Shown here piece by piece: positions 24,354 through 32,863 of a DNA stretch of 57,219 nt. The notes below the pieces were generated by a model. That model was not told the DNA's origin. It did not search any database and saw nothing but the letters and a program-made list of their open reading frames with translations. Origin of the DNA: Bradyrhizobium pachyrhizi. Lineage in GTDB: Bacteria > Pseudomonadota > Alphaproteobacteria > Rhizobiales > Xanthobacteraceae. The DNA is taken from positions 76,533 to 133,751 of the forward strand of contig NZ_LFIQ01000124.1 of assembly GCF_001189245.1 (NCBI RefSeq), written 5' to 3'. Positions within the stretch are counted from its first letter, which is position 1. The number at the start of each line of letters is the position of its first letter. A program made the position numbers and the translations under genes.

Positions 24354-25111
24354 CCAGAGCGGGCGACAACGACAACGACGCATCCGCCGGCAAGCGCATC
24401 GACGTGCTGCTGGTGGAACGCGGCCTGTTCGAAAGCCGGGCGCGGGCGCGCGCCGCCATCGACGCCGGCCTCGTCACCGCCGACGGCAAGCAGATCGCGA
24501 AGGCGTCCGAGATCGTCGCACCGGGCGCGGCACTCTCGGCGGAGCCGGCGCATCCCTATGTCTCGCGCGGCGGCGTCAAGCTCGCCGGCGCGCTCGAGCA
24601 CTATCCGATCGACGTCGAGGGCCATGTCTGCCTCGATGTCGGCGCCTCGACCGGCGGCTTCACCGAAGTGCTGCTCGCCAACGGCGCTAGCCTCGTGTTC
24701 GCCGTCGATGTCGGCCACGGCCAGCTGCATCCCTCGCTGCAGGGGCATCCGAAGATCGTCTCCATGGAGGCAACCGACATCAGGAGTTTCGAGGGCAAGC
24801 GCCTGCCGGCGCGGCCCGACATCGTGGTGATCGACGTCAGCTTCATCTCGCTGAAGCTCGTGCTGCCGGTCGCGCTGTCGCTGGCGGCAGCCCCGATGCA
24901 TCTTTTGGCACTGATCAAGCCGCAATTCGAGGCGGCGCGCAAACACTCCAAGCGCGGCGTCATCCGCAATGCGATGGTGCACCAGGAGATCTGCGACGAC
25001 ATCGCCGCCTTTGCCGCCTCGCAGGGCTGCACCGACATTCAGGTGTTCCCGTCCTCGATCTCGGGCGGCGACGGCAATATCGAATTCTTCCTCGGCGCGC
25101 GCCGTGGCTGA
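24350..25111 (+). CDS. tlyA: TlyA-family rRNA 2'-O-methyltransferase
   Basis: A 253-aa protein with an N-terminal S4 RNA-binding domain (about 10-70: RIDVLLVERGLFESRARARA, ISKASEIV-like region, YVSRGGVKLAGAL) and an FtsJ-like SAM domain (CLDVGASTGGFTEVLL, FAVDVGHGQLHP, DVSFISLKLVLP). TlyA proteins methylate cytidine ribose in rRNA; relatives act as haemolysins by name only. The GTG start overlaps the previous stop as GTGA, and the stop lies inside the next gene, so three genes are coupled. Confidence 0.92.
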   Translation: MTRAGDNDNDASAGKRIDVLLVERGLFESRARARAAIDAGLVTADGKQIAKASEIVAPGAALSAEPAHPYVSRGGVKLAGALEHYPIDVEGHVCLDVGASTGGFTEVLLANGASLVFAVDVGHGQLHPSLQGHPKIVSMEATDIRSFEGKRLPARPDIVVIDVSFISLKLVLPVALSLAAAPMHLLALIKPQFEAARKHSKRGVIRNAMVHQEICDDIAAFAASQGCTDIQVFPSSISGGDGNIEFFLGARRG

Positions 25112-26345
25112 GCTTCTTACCATCGACCATGTCGGTCACCGCGGCGACGGCGTCGCGATCGAGGGATCGCAATCGATCTTTGTGCCCTATGCGCTGGCCG
25201 GCGAAATGGTCGAGGTCGACGACGTCCCGGGCAACCATCCCGACCGGCGGCGGCTGCTGCGGGTCGTGCAGGAAAGCCCCGAGCGCATCGTACCGTTCTG
25301 TCCGCATTTCGGGGTCTGCGGCGGCTGCGCGATCCAGCACTGGAACGATGCGCCCTACCACGCCTGGAAGCGCAACATCGTGGTCGAGACGCTGGCGCAG
25401 GCGAAGATTGCGGCGGAAGTCGCTGCGCTGATCGATGCCCATGGCGCGGGCCGTCGCCGCATCACGTTGCACGGCCGCATGGGCAGCCATGAGGTCCTCA
25501 AGGTCGGCTACGCCGCGGCAGGTTCGCACGACATCATCCCGGTCGATCGCTGCCCGATCCTCGATCCTGCGCTCGACGGCGCGCTCGAGGCGGCCTGGGC
25601 CACAGCCGAGCCGCTGATCGCGACCGGCAAGCCGCTGGACATCCAGGTGACCGCAACCGTCAACGGCCTCGACATCGACGTGCGCGGCTCCGGCGCGCTG
25701 CCAACCAGCCTGATCACCACTTTGTCGCGCGTCGCGGAGAAGCACCGGCTGGCGCGGCTGACACGCCACGGCGAGCTGGTGCTGCAGCGTGCCTCTCCCG
25801 AGATTGCGATCGGAAAGGCGAAGGTCGTGCTGCCGCCCGGCTCGTTCCTGCAGGCGACCGTCCAGGGCGAGGAGGCACTGGCCGCGCTGGTTCGCGCGCA
25901 TTGCGGACGCGCCAAGCATATCGCCGACCTGTTTTGCGGCGTCGGTCCGTTCGCGCTGCGCCTCGCGGAGAAGGCGCGGATCGCGGCCTTCGACAGCGAC
26001 ACGGGTGCGATCACCGCGCTACAGAAGGCCGCGCAATCGACGCCGGGGCTGAAGCCGCTCAAGGCCGAGGCCCGCGACCTGTTCCGCCGTCCCCTGATGC
26101 CGCAGGAATTGCGCGACTATGACGCCGTCGTGTTCGATCCGCCGCGGCAGGGCGCGCAGGCGCAGGTCACCCAGCTGGCGACGAGCAAGGTGCCGGTGAT
26201 CGTCGCGGTGTCCTGCAACGCCGCAACGTTTGCGCGCGACGCGAAGATCCTGATCGACGGCGGCTACAGGATCGCGGACGTCACGCCGGTCGATCAGTTC
26301 CGCCACACCCCCCATGTCGAGCTGGTGGCGCGGTTCGCGCGCTGA
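25104..26345 (+). CDS. TrmA/RlmD-type RNA (uracil-C5) methyltransferase
   Basis: A 413-aa SAM-dependent enzyme. An N-terminal TRAM-like part (LTIDHVGHRGDGVAIEG) precedes the FeS-cluster Cys set CPHFGVCGGCAIQHW. The SAM motif is HIADLFCGVGPFALRLAEKA; the catalytic region reads VVFDPPRQGAQAQ and AVSCNAATFARD with the nucleophilic Cys. It would make 5-methyluridine in rRNA or tRNA; which one is uncertain. The GTG at 25104 overlaps tlyA by eight bases and matches the TRAM start; a further upstream frame is antisense-like extension. Confidence 0.92.
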   Translation: MAELLTIDHVGHRGDGVAIEGSQSIFVPYALAGEMVEVDDVPGNHPDRRRLLRVVQESPERIVPFCPHFGVCGGCAIQHWNDAPYHAWKRNIVVETLAQAKIAAEVAALIDAHGAGRRRITLHGRMGSHEVLKVGYAAAGSHDIIPVDRCPILDPALDGALEAAWATAEPLIATGKPLDIQVTATVNGLDIDVRGSGALPTSLITTLSRVAEKHRLARLTRHGELVLQRASPEIAIGKAKVVLPPGSFLQATVQGEEALAALVRAHCGRAKHIADLFCGVGPFALRLAEKARIAAFDSDTGAITALQKAAQSTPGLKPLKAEARDLFRRPLMPQELRDYDAVVFDPPRQGAQAQVTQLATSKVPVIVAVSCNAATFARDAKILIDGGYRIADVTPVDQFRHTPHVELVARFAR

Positions 26346-26384
26346 CAGGACGCAGCGACTATCGCTGAGCGCGGGCAGTCTCGC

Positions 26385-26390
26385 TATAAT
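26385..26390 (+). promoter_or_regulatory. Perfect -10 hexamer next to a start codon
   Basis: TATAAT lies nine bases before the ATG at 26400. The -35 region is poor (TCGCTG at 17-nt spacing). If this promoter is used, transcription would begin at or within a few bases of the ATG, giving a nearly leaderless mRNA; no Shine-Dalgarno sequence is visible. Confidence 0.45.
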
Positions 26391-26399
26391 CTGCGCTCC

Positions 26400-27233
26400 A
26401 TGTCCGACGATCCGCTGCTCGCACGCATCATTCCCGTTCTCGCCGCCGTACCGGGCGTCGCCGCCATCGTGCTCGGCGGCTCGCGGGCGCGCGGCACGGC
26501 GCATGACACCTCCGACACCGATATCGGCCTCTATCATCGGGATGGCGCCGCGCCGGATATCGATCGGTTGCGCGAAGCTGTAACGGGTCTGGTCGACGAT
26601 CCCGCTGTTGCGCATGTCACGCCGGTCGGCGAATGGGGACCGTGGATCGTCGGCGGTGCCTGGCTCACGATCGACGGCCGCAAGGTCGACCTGCTCTACC
26701 GCAGCATCGATCGGGTCTCCGCTGTCATCGATGCTTGCCGGAACGGCGAGATCAGCATGCACTATCAGCCCGGCCATCCGCACGACTTCTGCTCGGCGAT
26801 CTGGATGGGCGAGGTCGCGCTGTGCCGTGCGCTGCACGATCCCGACGGCCTCGTCGCGGCGCTGAAGGCGAGGACCGTGCCCTACCCGCCGGCCTTGCGC
26901 GATGCGTTGGTGCGGCGCTTTCAATGGGAAGCCCAGTTCAGCATCGAGAATGCCGAGCTCGCCTTGCCGCGCGGCGACAGCACGCATATCGCCGGCTGCG
27001 CCTATCGCGCGCTGGCCTGCATCGCGCAGGTGCTGTTTGCGCTGAACGGGGCGTATCTGATCAACGAAAGGGGCGCGCTGGCACAGGCCGCGAATTTTCC
27101 GGTGACGGTTCGCGAACTGTCTGGACGTGTCGCGCAAATATGGCAAGAGATCGGCGCGGCCGAGCACGCCGCCGCGTTGCAGATGCTGCGCGCGATAGAG
27201 AGTGAGCTCCAGAAGATCTGTAGGGCGAGTTAG
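26400..27233 (+). CDS. Nucleotidyltransferase-fold domain protein
   Basis: A 277-aa protein with the pol-beta nucleotidyltransferase signature VLGGSRARGTAHDTSDTDIG at residues about 23-42, then a third acidic residue in IDGRKVDLLYRS. The C-terminal half is helical (FQWEAQFSIENAELAL, CAYRALACIAQVLFALNGAY), as in antibiotic or DUF4037-type transferases. The substrate is unknown; it could modify a small molecule or a protein or RNA. It stands alone, after tlyA and the methyltransferase gene. Confidence 0.85.
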   Translation: MSDDPLLARIIPVLAAVPGVAAIVLGGSRARGTAHDTSDTDIGLYHRDGAAPDIDRLREAVTGLVDDPAVAHVTPVGEWGPWIVGGAWLTIDGRKVDLLYRSIDRVSAVIDACRNGEISMHYQPGHPHDFCSAIWMGEVALCRALHDPDGLVAALKARTVPYPPALRDALVRRFQWEAQFSIENAELALPRGDSTHIAGCAYRALACIAQVLFALNGAYLINERGALAQAANFPVTVRELSGRVAQIWQEIGAAEHAAALQMLRAIESELQKICRAS

Positions 27234-27237
27234 AACC

Positions 27238-27321
27238 GCAGGATGGGTAGAGCGCAGCGAAACCCATCATTCGCGCCGCGGATATGAATTGATGGGTTTC
27301 GCTGCGCTCTACCCATCCTGC
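27238..27321. repeat. 32-bp perfect inverted repeat (REP-like)
   Basis: Arms 27238-27269 and 27290-27321 are exact complements of 32 bases around a 20-base loop. The arm contains GGATGGGTAGAGCGCAGCG and AAACCCATCA, a core widespread in rhizobial gaps. It lies between the ends of two convergent genes and could act as a bidirectional terminator; it lacks a T-run. Confidence 0.8.
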
Positions 27322-27337
27322 GAGATTTCCATGATCG

Positions 27338-28189
27338 CTACCGGCCCCAGCGGTCCTGCCAGATCTTCTCGCCGATCAGGCAATTGACCCGCGGCTCCTT
27401 GTCGGCGGTCCGCATGATCGGGCGCTCGGGGGTGCGGCCGGCGACTTCGAGCAGCAGCTTGGTGCGGATCGCCTCCTTGAACTTCTCACGATCCTTGATC
27501 GTCACCACGAAGGAGCCCGGTCCGCCGATCACGCAGTCCTCGTAGTAATAGTCGAGATTCTCGATATCCATCGTCGAGTAGGACGGTTCCTTCACCATGA
27601 TCGGCAGCCCGTTGATGACGATGCCCTTGTCAAGCGCCGCGTCGCGCGCGGGCGTGATCGGCGTGCCGTTGTTGTTGGGCCCGTCGCCGGAAATATCGAT
27701 CACGCGGCGCAGGCCGCGATGCGGATTCTCCTCGAACATCGGGATCGCGAAATAGATCGCGCCGGAGATCGACGTGCGCGAGGCGCGGCGCACCGGCGTC
27801 TTCATAATTTCGGCGGCGACCGCATCGGCGGATTCAGGGCCGTCGATCACCCGCCAGGGGATGATGATCTTCTGATCGTTGGAGGCGGCCCATTCGAAAT
27901 AGGTGATCGAGATCTTGCCGTTCGGACCGGCCTTCAGCGCCTGCAGGAAATCCTTGGAGACGATCGCCTGCGCATAGCCCTCGCGCTGGATCGCAAGCTC
28001 GTCCATATCCATCGAATAGGAAACGTCGACCGCGATGATCAACTCGATGTCGACGCTCGGTGTGGATTCCTTTTCAGCCAGGCGATGGCCGGGCTGGGTT
28101 CCCGGGCCGGGCGCGGCAACACCGGCCACATCGCCGCTGGCCAACATGCCCGCGACAAGCACCGCTCCGATCGAGACATACCAGCGCAT
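27338..28189 (-). CDS. DUF1194 (von Willebrand A-like) secreted protein
   Basis: A 283-aa protein with an N-terminal signal peptide (through about residue 28) and a VWA-like fold. The MIDAS motif is DVSYSMDMDE (D-x-S-x-S) and the DUF1194 hallmark ISGDGPNNNGTPITPARDAA is intact, with later EDCVIGGPGSFV and a C-terminal CLIGEKIWQDRWG. It probably binds a partner through a metal ion in the periplasm. Function is unknown. It is convergent with the nucleotidyltransferase-fold gene. Confidence 0.9.
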   Translation of the reverse strand: MRWYVSIGAVLVAGMLASGDVAGVAAPGPGTQPGHRLAEKESTPSVDIELIIAVDVSYSMDMDELAIQREGYAQAIVSKDFLQALKAGPNGKISITYFEWAASNDQKIIIPWRVIDGPESADAVAAEIMKTPVRRASRTSISGAIYFAIPMFEENPHRGLRRVIDISGDGPNNNGTPITPARDAALDKGIVINGLPIMVKEPSYSTMDIENLDYYYEDCVIGGPGSFVVTIKDREKFKEAIRTKLLLEVAGRTPERPIMRTADKEPRVNCLIGEKIWQDRWGR

Positions 28190-28210
28190 TGCGGCCCTCC
28201 CGTCGTATGA

Positions 28211-28225
28211 GTGTCATGGTGACAC
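28211..28225. promoter_or_regulatory. Operator-like inverted repeat
   Basis: GTGTCA and TGACAC separated by three bases lie 21 bases upstream of the DUF1194 start codon in the divergent gap before clpS. A repressor or activator could bind here; no regulator gene is adjacent. Confidence 0.3.
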
Positions 28226-28422
28226 GCAATTCAGGCGGCGAAAAGCGCAGATATCAGCTGTCCTTCACATTCAGGTTAGACGCCCACACTCAAGTCAGAC
28301 TTCGCTTGTCTCGAATGCGGCGACGCGCGCCGTGCCGTTGCCGCAATGACGCCGTGCAAATCGAACGGTTCCAAGGCGCGCCTGAAGACGGTATTCTTAC
28401 GGGGCAATCGCGAGGGAGTGCG

Positions 28423-28728
28423 ATGCCGGATACCGTCGTCAAGCCGAAAACCAGGACCAAGACCAAGGTCGAGCGGCCGCGCCTGCACAAGGTGATCCTG
28501 GTCAACGACGACTACACGCCGCGCGAATTCGTCGTCACCGTGCTGAAGGGTGAATTCCGCATGACCGACGACCAGGCCTACAAGGTGATGCTGACGGCGC
28601 ACCAGCGCGGCGTCTGCGTCGTCGCTGTGTTCACGAGGGACGTCGCCGAGACCAAGGCGACGCGCGCCACCGACGCCGGCCGCGCCAAGGGCTATCCGCT
28701 GCTGTTCACCACCGAGCCCGAGGAATAG
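28423..28728 (+). CDS. clpS: ATP-dependent Clp protease adaptor ClpS
   Basis: A 101-aa adaptor that brings N-end-rule substrates to ClpAP. After a variable N-terminus, the core reads RLHKVILVNDDYTPREFVVT, VLKGEFRMTDDQAYKVMLTA and HQRGVCVVAVFTRDVAETKA. The DDYTP motif and the His that binds the substrate N-terminus are kept. GAGGGAG lies at good distance from the ATG at 28423; the long upstream frame is not coding. clpA is not adjacent here. Confidence 0.95.
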   Translation: MPDTVVKPKTRTKTKVERPRLHKVILVNDDYTPREFVVTVLKGEFRMTDDQAYKVMLTAHQRGVCVVAVFTRDVAETKATRATDAGRAKGYPLLFTTEPEE

Positions 28729-28818
28729 CGCGCCAGCGCCAGATTGCCACAGGCCTTGCCGCCAATTTTAGCGATCGCGGCGACCGGTGCTTTAGGGATC
28801 ACATGGCATGAACGCGGC

Positions 28819-29583
28819 ATGTCCGTCGCGCTGCGCCAACAACTGTCCCTGCGGAAGACTCGCCCGGAGACCTCGTTCGGGCCATTTCGCCCGTTGCCCG
28901 CCCTGCCTTGGCTCGTCATGGCGGCGGCGCTGCGGATCGTCGGCTACGGCAATCTCGGCCTGATCGTGCCCGCGCTGGCGCTGGCCAACGCTTGCGTGCT
29001 GCTCGCCTTCTTCGCGACGGCACGGGACTCGATCCAGGCTTCCGGAGGTCGATCATCGCTTGGCGAATTGACGCTGGCCGAGCAGATCAGACTGTCGCTG
29101 TCGATCCTGTGGCGGATCGTGCTCGTGATGATCGTGGCGTCACTCGGCGCCGCCGCGATCGGCTTCTCGTCGTTTGCACCGTATCTCTTGTCGGGCCTCG
29201 ACGGCATGGCCTTCGATCAGGTCACCCATCTCGGCCGGTTCTGGAGTGCGGCGATCGCGGCGCTGGTGCTGCTGATCATCGTCAATGCGGAAGGCAATGG
29301 CGGCCGCGTTGCGCTGGTTGCCGCCGTCAAGGACCTTGGCCGGCACGCGCTCTGGCTTGGCGCGGCGGTGCTCGTGCTGGGCACGATCAACGTTGCGCTG
29401 GGCTACGGGCAGGCGCTTGTGCGCACCGCGATCTGGCACTTCTGGCAAATCTCGATGGTGGACCAGCCGCTCAAGAACCTGATCTACGTCGTCTTCATCT
29501 TCGGCTTCGCCATGCTGCGGCTGTGGATCACATTGTCGATCCTGACCTTCGGCCTGAAGCAGTCTTACGCCCGCGGCGGCTAG
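28819..29583 (+). CDS. Hypothetical polytopic membrane protein
   Basis: A 254-aa protein with about five or six hydrophobic segments (LVMAAALRIVGYGNLGLIVP, WRIVLVMIVASLGAAAIGF, FWSAAIAALVLLIIVN, LWLGAAVLVLGTINVAL, LIYVVFIFGFAMLRLWITL). I recognise no family. The start is uncertain: the only in-frame ATG is 28819, while a TTG at 28744 would add 25 residues. Its stop overlaps that of the convergent cyclase gene within CTAG. It may be a transport or signalling accessory protein, but nothing shows this. Confidence 0.7.
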   Translation: MSVALRQQLSLRKTRPETSFGPFRPLPALPWLVMAAALRIVGYGNLGLIVPALALANACVLLAFFATARDSIQASGGRSSLGELTLAEQIRLSLSILWRIVLVMIVASLGAAAIGFSSFAPYLLSGLDGMAFDQVTHLGRFWSAAIAALVLLIIVNAEGNGGRVALVAAVKDLGRHALWLGAAVLVLGTINVALGYGQALVRTAIWHFWQISMVDQPLKNLIYVVFIFGFAMLRLWITLSILTFGLKQSYARGG

Positions 29584-30773
29584 CTCGCGGCAGCGACCGG
29601 CGCCTCGTCGTACAGGCCGTAGACCCGTTCGGCCTTGGCAAATCCCGCGATCGGAAACTCGCCGAGATCGCTCCAGCCGCCGTCGCTGATGCCGGCGAAG
29701 CGCTCCGAGGCCACCACGGTGCGGCCGAGACGGCCGGCGATCTTCTCCAGCCGCGCGGCAAGATTGACCGCCGGACCGATACAGGTGAAGTCGAGCCGGT
29801 TGCCGCCGCCGATATTGCCGTAGAGCACGCGCCCGAGATGCAGGGCGACGCCGAAACGGAAGCGTTCGACGGCATCGCCATTGGCGAATTGCAGCGCCTC
29901 GACGCCGGCGCGGGACGCGCGCGCGGCCTCCAGCACACGTGAGCAGACCTGCACCTCGTCGCCGAGATATTCGTCGACCGGGAACACCGCGAGCAGGCCG
30001 TCGCCCATGAATTTGAGCACTTCGCCGCCATGGTCGCGGATCGCAGTGACCTGGCAATCGAAGTAGAGGTTGAGGATCTCCACGACAGTCTCGGCGGGCA
30101 GGCGGTCCGACAGCGCGGTGAAGCCGCGCAGGTCCGACAGCCAGATCGCGGCATCCATCGTATCGGCATGGCCGCGCCGGATCTGGCCGCCCATGATGCG
30201 CTCGCCGGCACGGTTGCCGACATAGGTGTCGAGCAACAGCGACGCGGTGCGGCGCAGCGTCACGATCTCGATGTAGCGTGCCAGCGGCACGGTGATCGAG
30301 CGGATCGCATCGAGCTGCTCCTCGGTGAAGCCGCCCGGCTGCCTGGTGGTCCAGCTCGAGGCATTGACGAAGCCGTCGGTGTAAACCAGCGGCATCGCGA
30401 TGTAGTCGGTGACGCCCTCGGCCTGCAGGTCCACGACAATGGGAAAGCGTTTGCTCGCGGGGTCGTCGAGGCGCGCGCGTACTTCAACGCCCTGCCTGAA
30501 CACGATCGACAGCGGGCTGACGGCAAAGTCCGGGGAATCCAGGATGTTGTGATCGACGGTGCCGGTTTCGACTTCGCTACCCGGCTTCCAGAAGAAATGG
30601 CGGCCATAGATCTCCGGATGCAGCGTGCGCACGAAGACGCCGATGCGCCACAGCGGCAATCCGGCCCGCACCAGCCGCTCGCAGCATTCCGCCATCATCT
30701 GCGGCGGGGTCGGCGCCGACCGCGCGCCGCCGATCATCCACTCGATGATGTCCCGAAGCTCCGACGCGTTCAT
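29580..30773 (-). CDS. Class III adenylate/guanylate cyclase
   Basis: A 397-aa protein. Residues about 1-190 form an uncharacterised sensory region (DIIEWMIGGARSAPTPPQMM, HPEIYGRHFFWKPGSEVETG) common to a rhizobial cyclase subgroup. Residues about 200-385 are the catalytic domain: AAIWLSDLRGFTALSDRLPA (metal Asp), FMGDGLLAVFPV and NRLDFTCIGPAVNLAARLE. It would make cAMP or cGMP in the cytoplasm. No membrane segment is seen. Start at 30773 fits the conserved N-terminus; the upstream frame runs antisense through aroC. Confidence 0.88.
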   Translation of the reverse strand: MNASELRDIIEWMIGGARSAPTPPQMMAECCERLVRAGLPLWRIGVFVRTLHPEIYGRHFFWKPGSEVETGTVDHNILDSPDFAVSPLSIVFRQGVEVRARLDDPASKRFPIVVDLQAEGVTDYIAMPLVYTDGFVNASSWTTRQPGGFTEEQLDAIRSITVPLARYIEIVTLRRTASLLLDTYVGNRAGERIMGGQIRRGHADTMDAAIWLSDLRGFTALSDRLPAETVVEILNLYFDCQVTAIRDHGGEVLKFMGDGLLAVFPVDEYLGDEVQVCSRVLEAARASRAGVEALQFANGDAVERFRFGVALHLGRVLYGNIGGGNRLDFTCIGPAVNLAARLEKIAGRLGRTVVASERFAGISDGGWSDLGEFPIAGFAKAERVYGLYDEAPVAAAS

Positions 30774-30817
30774 GGCATTCCCCCAGGGCGGTCTGGCGAC
30801 CGCCACTATATAAGGGA

Positions 30818-31906
30818 TCAGCGCCCGGTCTGCCCGCGGTCGCGCAGAAAATGATCGGCCAGCACGCAGGCCATCATGGCCTCGCCGACCGGGACCGCCC
30901 GGATGCCGACGCAGGGGTCGTGGCGGCCCTTCGTCAGGATGTCGGTATCCGCGCCCTTGCGGTCCACGGTGCGGCGCGTGGTCAGGATCGAGGAGGTCGG
31001 CTTGACCGCAAAGCGCACCACCACCGGCTGCCCGGTCGAGATGCCGCCGAGGACGCCGCCGGCATGGTTGGACAGGAAACGCGTTCCGTTGTTGCCGGTC
31101 CGCATCTCGTCGGCATTCTCCTCGCCCGACAATTCGGCGGCGCCGAAGCCGGCGCCGATCTCGACGCCCTTGACCGCGTTGATGCTCATCATCGCCGCCG
31201 CCAGGTCGCTGTCGAGTTTGGCGTAGATCGGCGCGCCGAGCCCGGCCGGCACGCCCTCGGCGACGACCTCGATGACGGCGCCGATCGAGGAGCCGCTCTT
31301 CCTGATGCCGTCGAGATAGCTCTCGAAGAACGCCGCCTTGTCCTTGTCGGGACAGAAGAACGGGTTGTTCGCAATCTCGTCCCAGTCCCACTTCTCGCGG
31401 TCGATCTTGTGCGGCCCCATCTGCACCAGCGCGCCGCGCACCTTCACCTCGGGCAGCACCTTGCGCGCGATCGCACCGGCCGCGACGCGGGTCGCGGTCT
31501 CGCGCGCGGAGGAGCGTCCGCCGCCGCGATAATCGCGCAGGCCGTATTTCGCTTCATAGGTGAAGTCGGCATGGCCGGGCCGGAACTTGTCCTTGATCTC
31601 GGAATAATCCTTCGAACGCTGATCGGTGTTCTCGATCAGCAGCGCGATCGGCGTGCCGGTCGTCACCTGCGCGCCGCTCTCCGGATGCGCCATCACGCCG
31701 GACAGGATCTTCACCGCATCCGGCTCCTGGCGCTGAGTGGTGAAGCGCGATTGGCCGGGGCGGCGGCGGTCGAGGTCGTGCTGGATCTCCTCCACGGTCA
31801 GGGGGATCAGCGGCGGGCAGCCGTCGACGACGCAGCCGATCGCGACCCCATGGCTCTCGCCGAAGGTCGTGACGCGGAACATATGGCCGAAAGTATTGAA
31901 GGACAT
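30818..31906 (-). CDS. aroC: Chorismate synthase
   Basis: A 362-aa FMN-dependent lyase that turns 5-enolpyruvylshikimate 3-phosphate into chorismate, the last step of the shikimate pathway. Signatures: GHMFRVTTFGESHGVAIGCV, YRGGGRSSARETATRVAAGA and LSNHAGGVLGGISTGQPVV, with the late RHDPCVGIRAVPVGEAM. Length is typical. It lies 45 bases before the cyclase gene on the same strand, so the two may share a transcript. Confidence 0.96.
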   Translation of the reverse strand: MSFNTFGHMFRVTTFGESHGVAIGCVVDGCPPLIPLTVEEIQHDLDRRRPGQSRFTTQRQEPDAVKILSGVMAHPESGAQVTTGTPIALLIENTDQRSKDYSEIKDKFRPGHADFTYEAKYGLRDYRGGGRSSARETATRVAAGAIARKVLPEVKVRGALVQMGPHKIDREKWDWDEIANNPFFCPDKDKAAFFESYLDGIRKSGSSIGAVIEVVAEGVPAGLGAPIYAKLDSDLAAAMMSINAVKGVEIGAGFGAAELSGEENADEMRTGNNGTRFLSNHAGGVLGGISTGQPVVVRFAVKPTSSILTTRRTVDRKGADTDILTKGRHDPCVGIRAVPVGEAMMACVLADHFLRDRGQTGR

Positions 31907-31951
31907 GGCGTGTCGTAACGCGCGGAGGCAGCGGGGTCAAACAGCCAGGCT

Positions 31952-32029
31952 GTCATTCCGGGGCGCCTGAAGGGCGAACCCGGAATCTCGAGATTCCGGG
32001 TTCGATGCTCCGCATCGCCCCGGAATGAC
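31952..32029. repeat. REP-like element, GTCATTCCGGGGCG family
   Basis: Outer arms 31952-31965 and 32016-32029 are exact 14-base complements, and a nested perfect 28-base palindrome centred on CTCGAG lies at 31976-32003. Relatives are at 44221-44299, 45239-45341 and 46653-46691. It lies between aroC and the phosphatase gene. Confidence 0.75.
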
Positions 32030-32036
32030 GGGATGC

Positions 32037-32636
32037 TTAGCTATATTGGCGCAGCCCCTGCTCACCGAACACGTAGACCGCCCCCTGCTCGATATAAAGT
32101 TCGGCGGCCGAGGCCGGCGTCTCAAGGCCGAGCGCCACCATCAGCGCCCGCGCCGTACCGCCATGGGCAACCGCGACCGTGTCTGCCGTCACCGAGCGAT
32201 ACCAGTCGGTCATTCGCACCTGGACGTCGACATAGCTCTCGCCTCCGGCCGGCGACACCGTCCACTTCTCGGCCAGGCGGCGGGCATACAGTGCGGGGTC
32301 CGCAGCCTGCGCCTGCGCCAGGGTCGAGCCCTCCCACGTCCCGTAGCCGATCTCGCGCAGCCGCGCGTCGAGGGTGTAGTCGCCGGGCGGCAGGCCGAGC
32401 TCGGCGCGCACCAGCTCCATGGTCGCCCGCGCCCGGATCAGCGGGCTTGCGACGAACGGCACCGTCGTCTTGTCGCGGCCGTCGCGCGCCAGGAGATCGG
32501 CGAGGATGCGCCCGGCATGCGCCGCCTGGGCGCGGCCGCGCTCATTGAGGGCGATGTCCTGCACGCCCTGGAGCCGGCCTTCGGCGTTCCACGAGGTCTC
32601 GCCGTGGCGGATGTAATAAATCGTCGGTACCGGCAT
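32037..32636 (-). CDS. Histidine phosphatase family protein
   Basis: A 199-aa phosphoglycerate-mutase-fold enzyme. The catalytic motif is IYYIRHGETSWNAEGRLQG near the start; the second His is in VAVAHGGTARALMVALGL, with LREIGYGTWEG giving the acid residue. It probably removes phosphate from a small metabolite; several relatives act on nucleotides or cobalamin precursors. It is upstream of and on the same strand as aroC, separated by a REP-like element. Confidence 0.9.
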   Translation of the reverse strand: MPVPTIYYIRHGETSWNAEGRLQGVQDIALNERGRAQAAHAGRILADLLARDGRDKTTVPFVASPLIRARATMELVRAELGLPPGDYTLDARLREIGYGTWEGSTLAQAQAADPALYARRLAEKWTVSPAGGESYVDVQVRMTDWYRSVTADTVAVAHGGTARALMVALGLETPASAAELYIEQGAVYVFGEQGLRQYS

Positions 32637-32863
32637 TCCCGTAACGGCTGGTCCCTGCTGTGCGAGAGGTCGGCCGCCTCAAGGCTTCCACGCTTCGAAT
32701 TTTTTCGGATCGGAGGTACACCAGCACTTCGGCTGGCGACAAGCCCAAATCGGCCGCAGCTTGGGCGGTATGCGCGCAGATCGGCGCAGACGGAATAGCC
32801 ACGCCGCCAGGGTGTTATGTTGGACAAGGCGGCTATCGCCGAGACCATCGAAGACTGGGATGC

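Noticed and set aside
28819..29583. Assigning a transporter family to the membrane protein
   Set aside because: Hydrophobic segments alone do not support a family, and no motif is recognisable.
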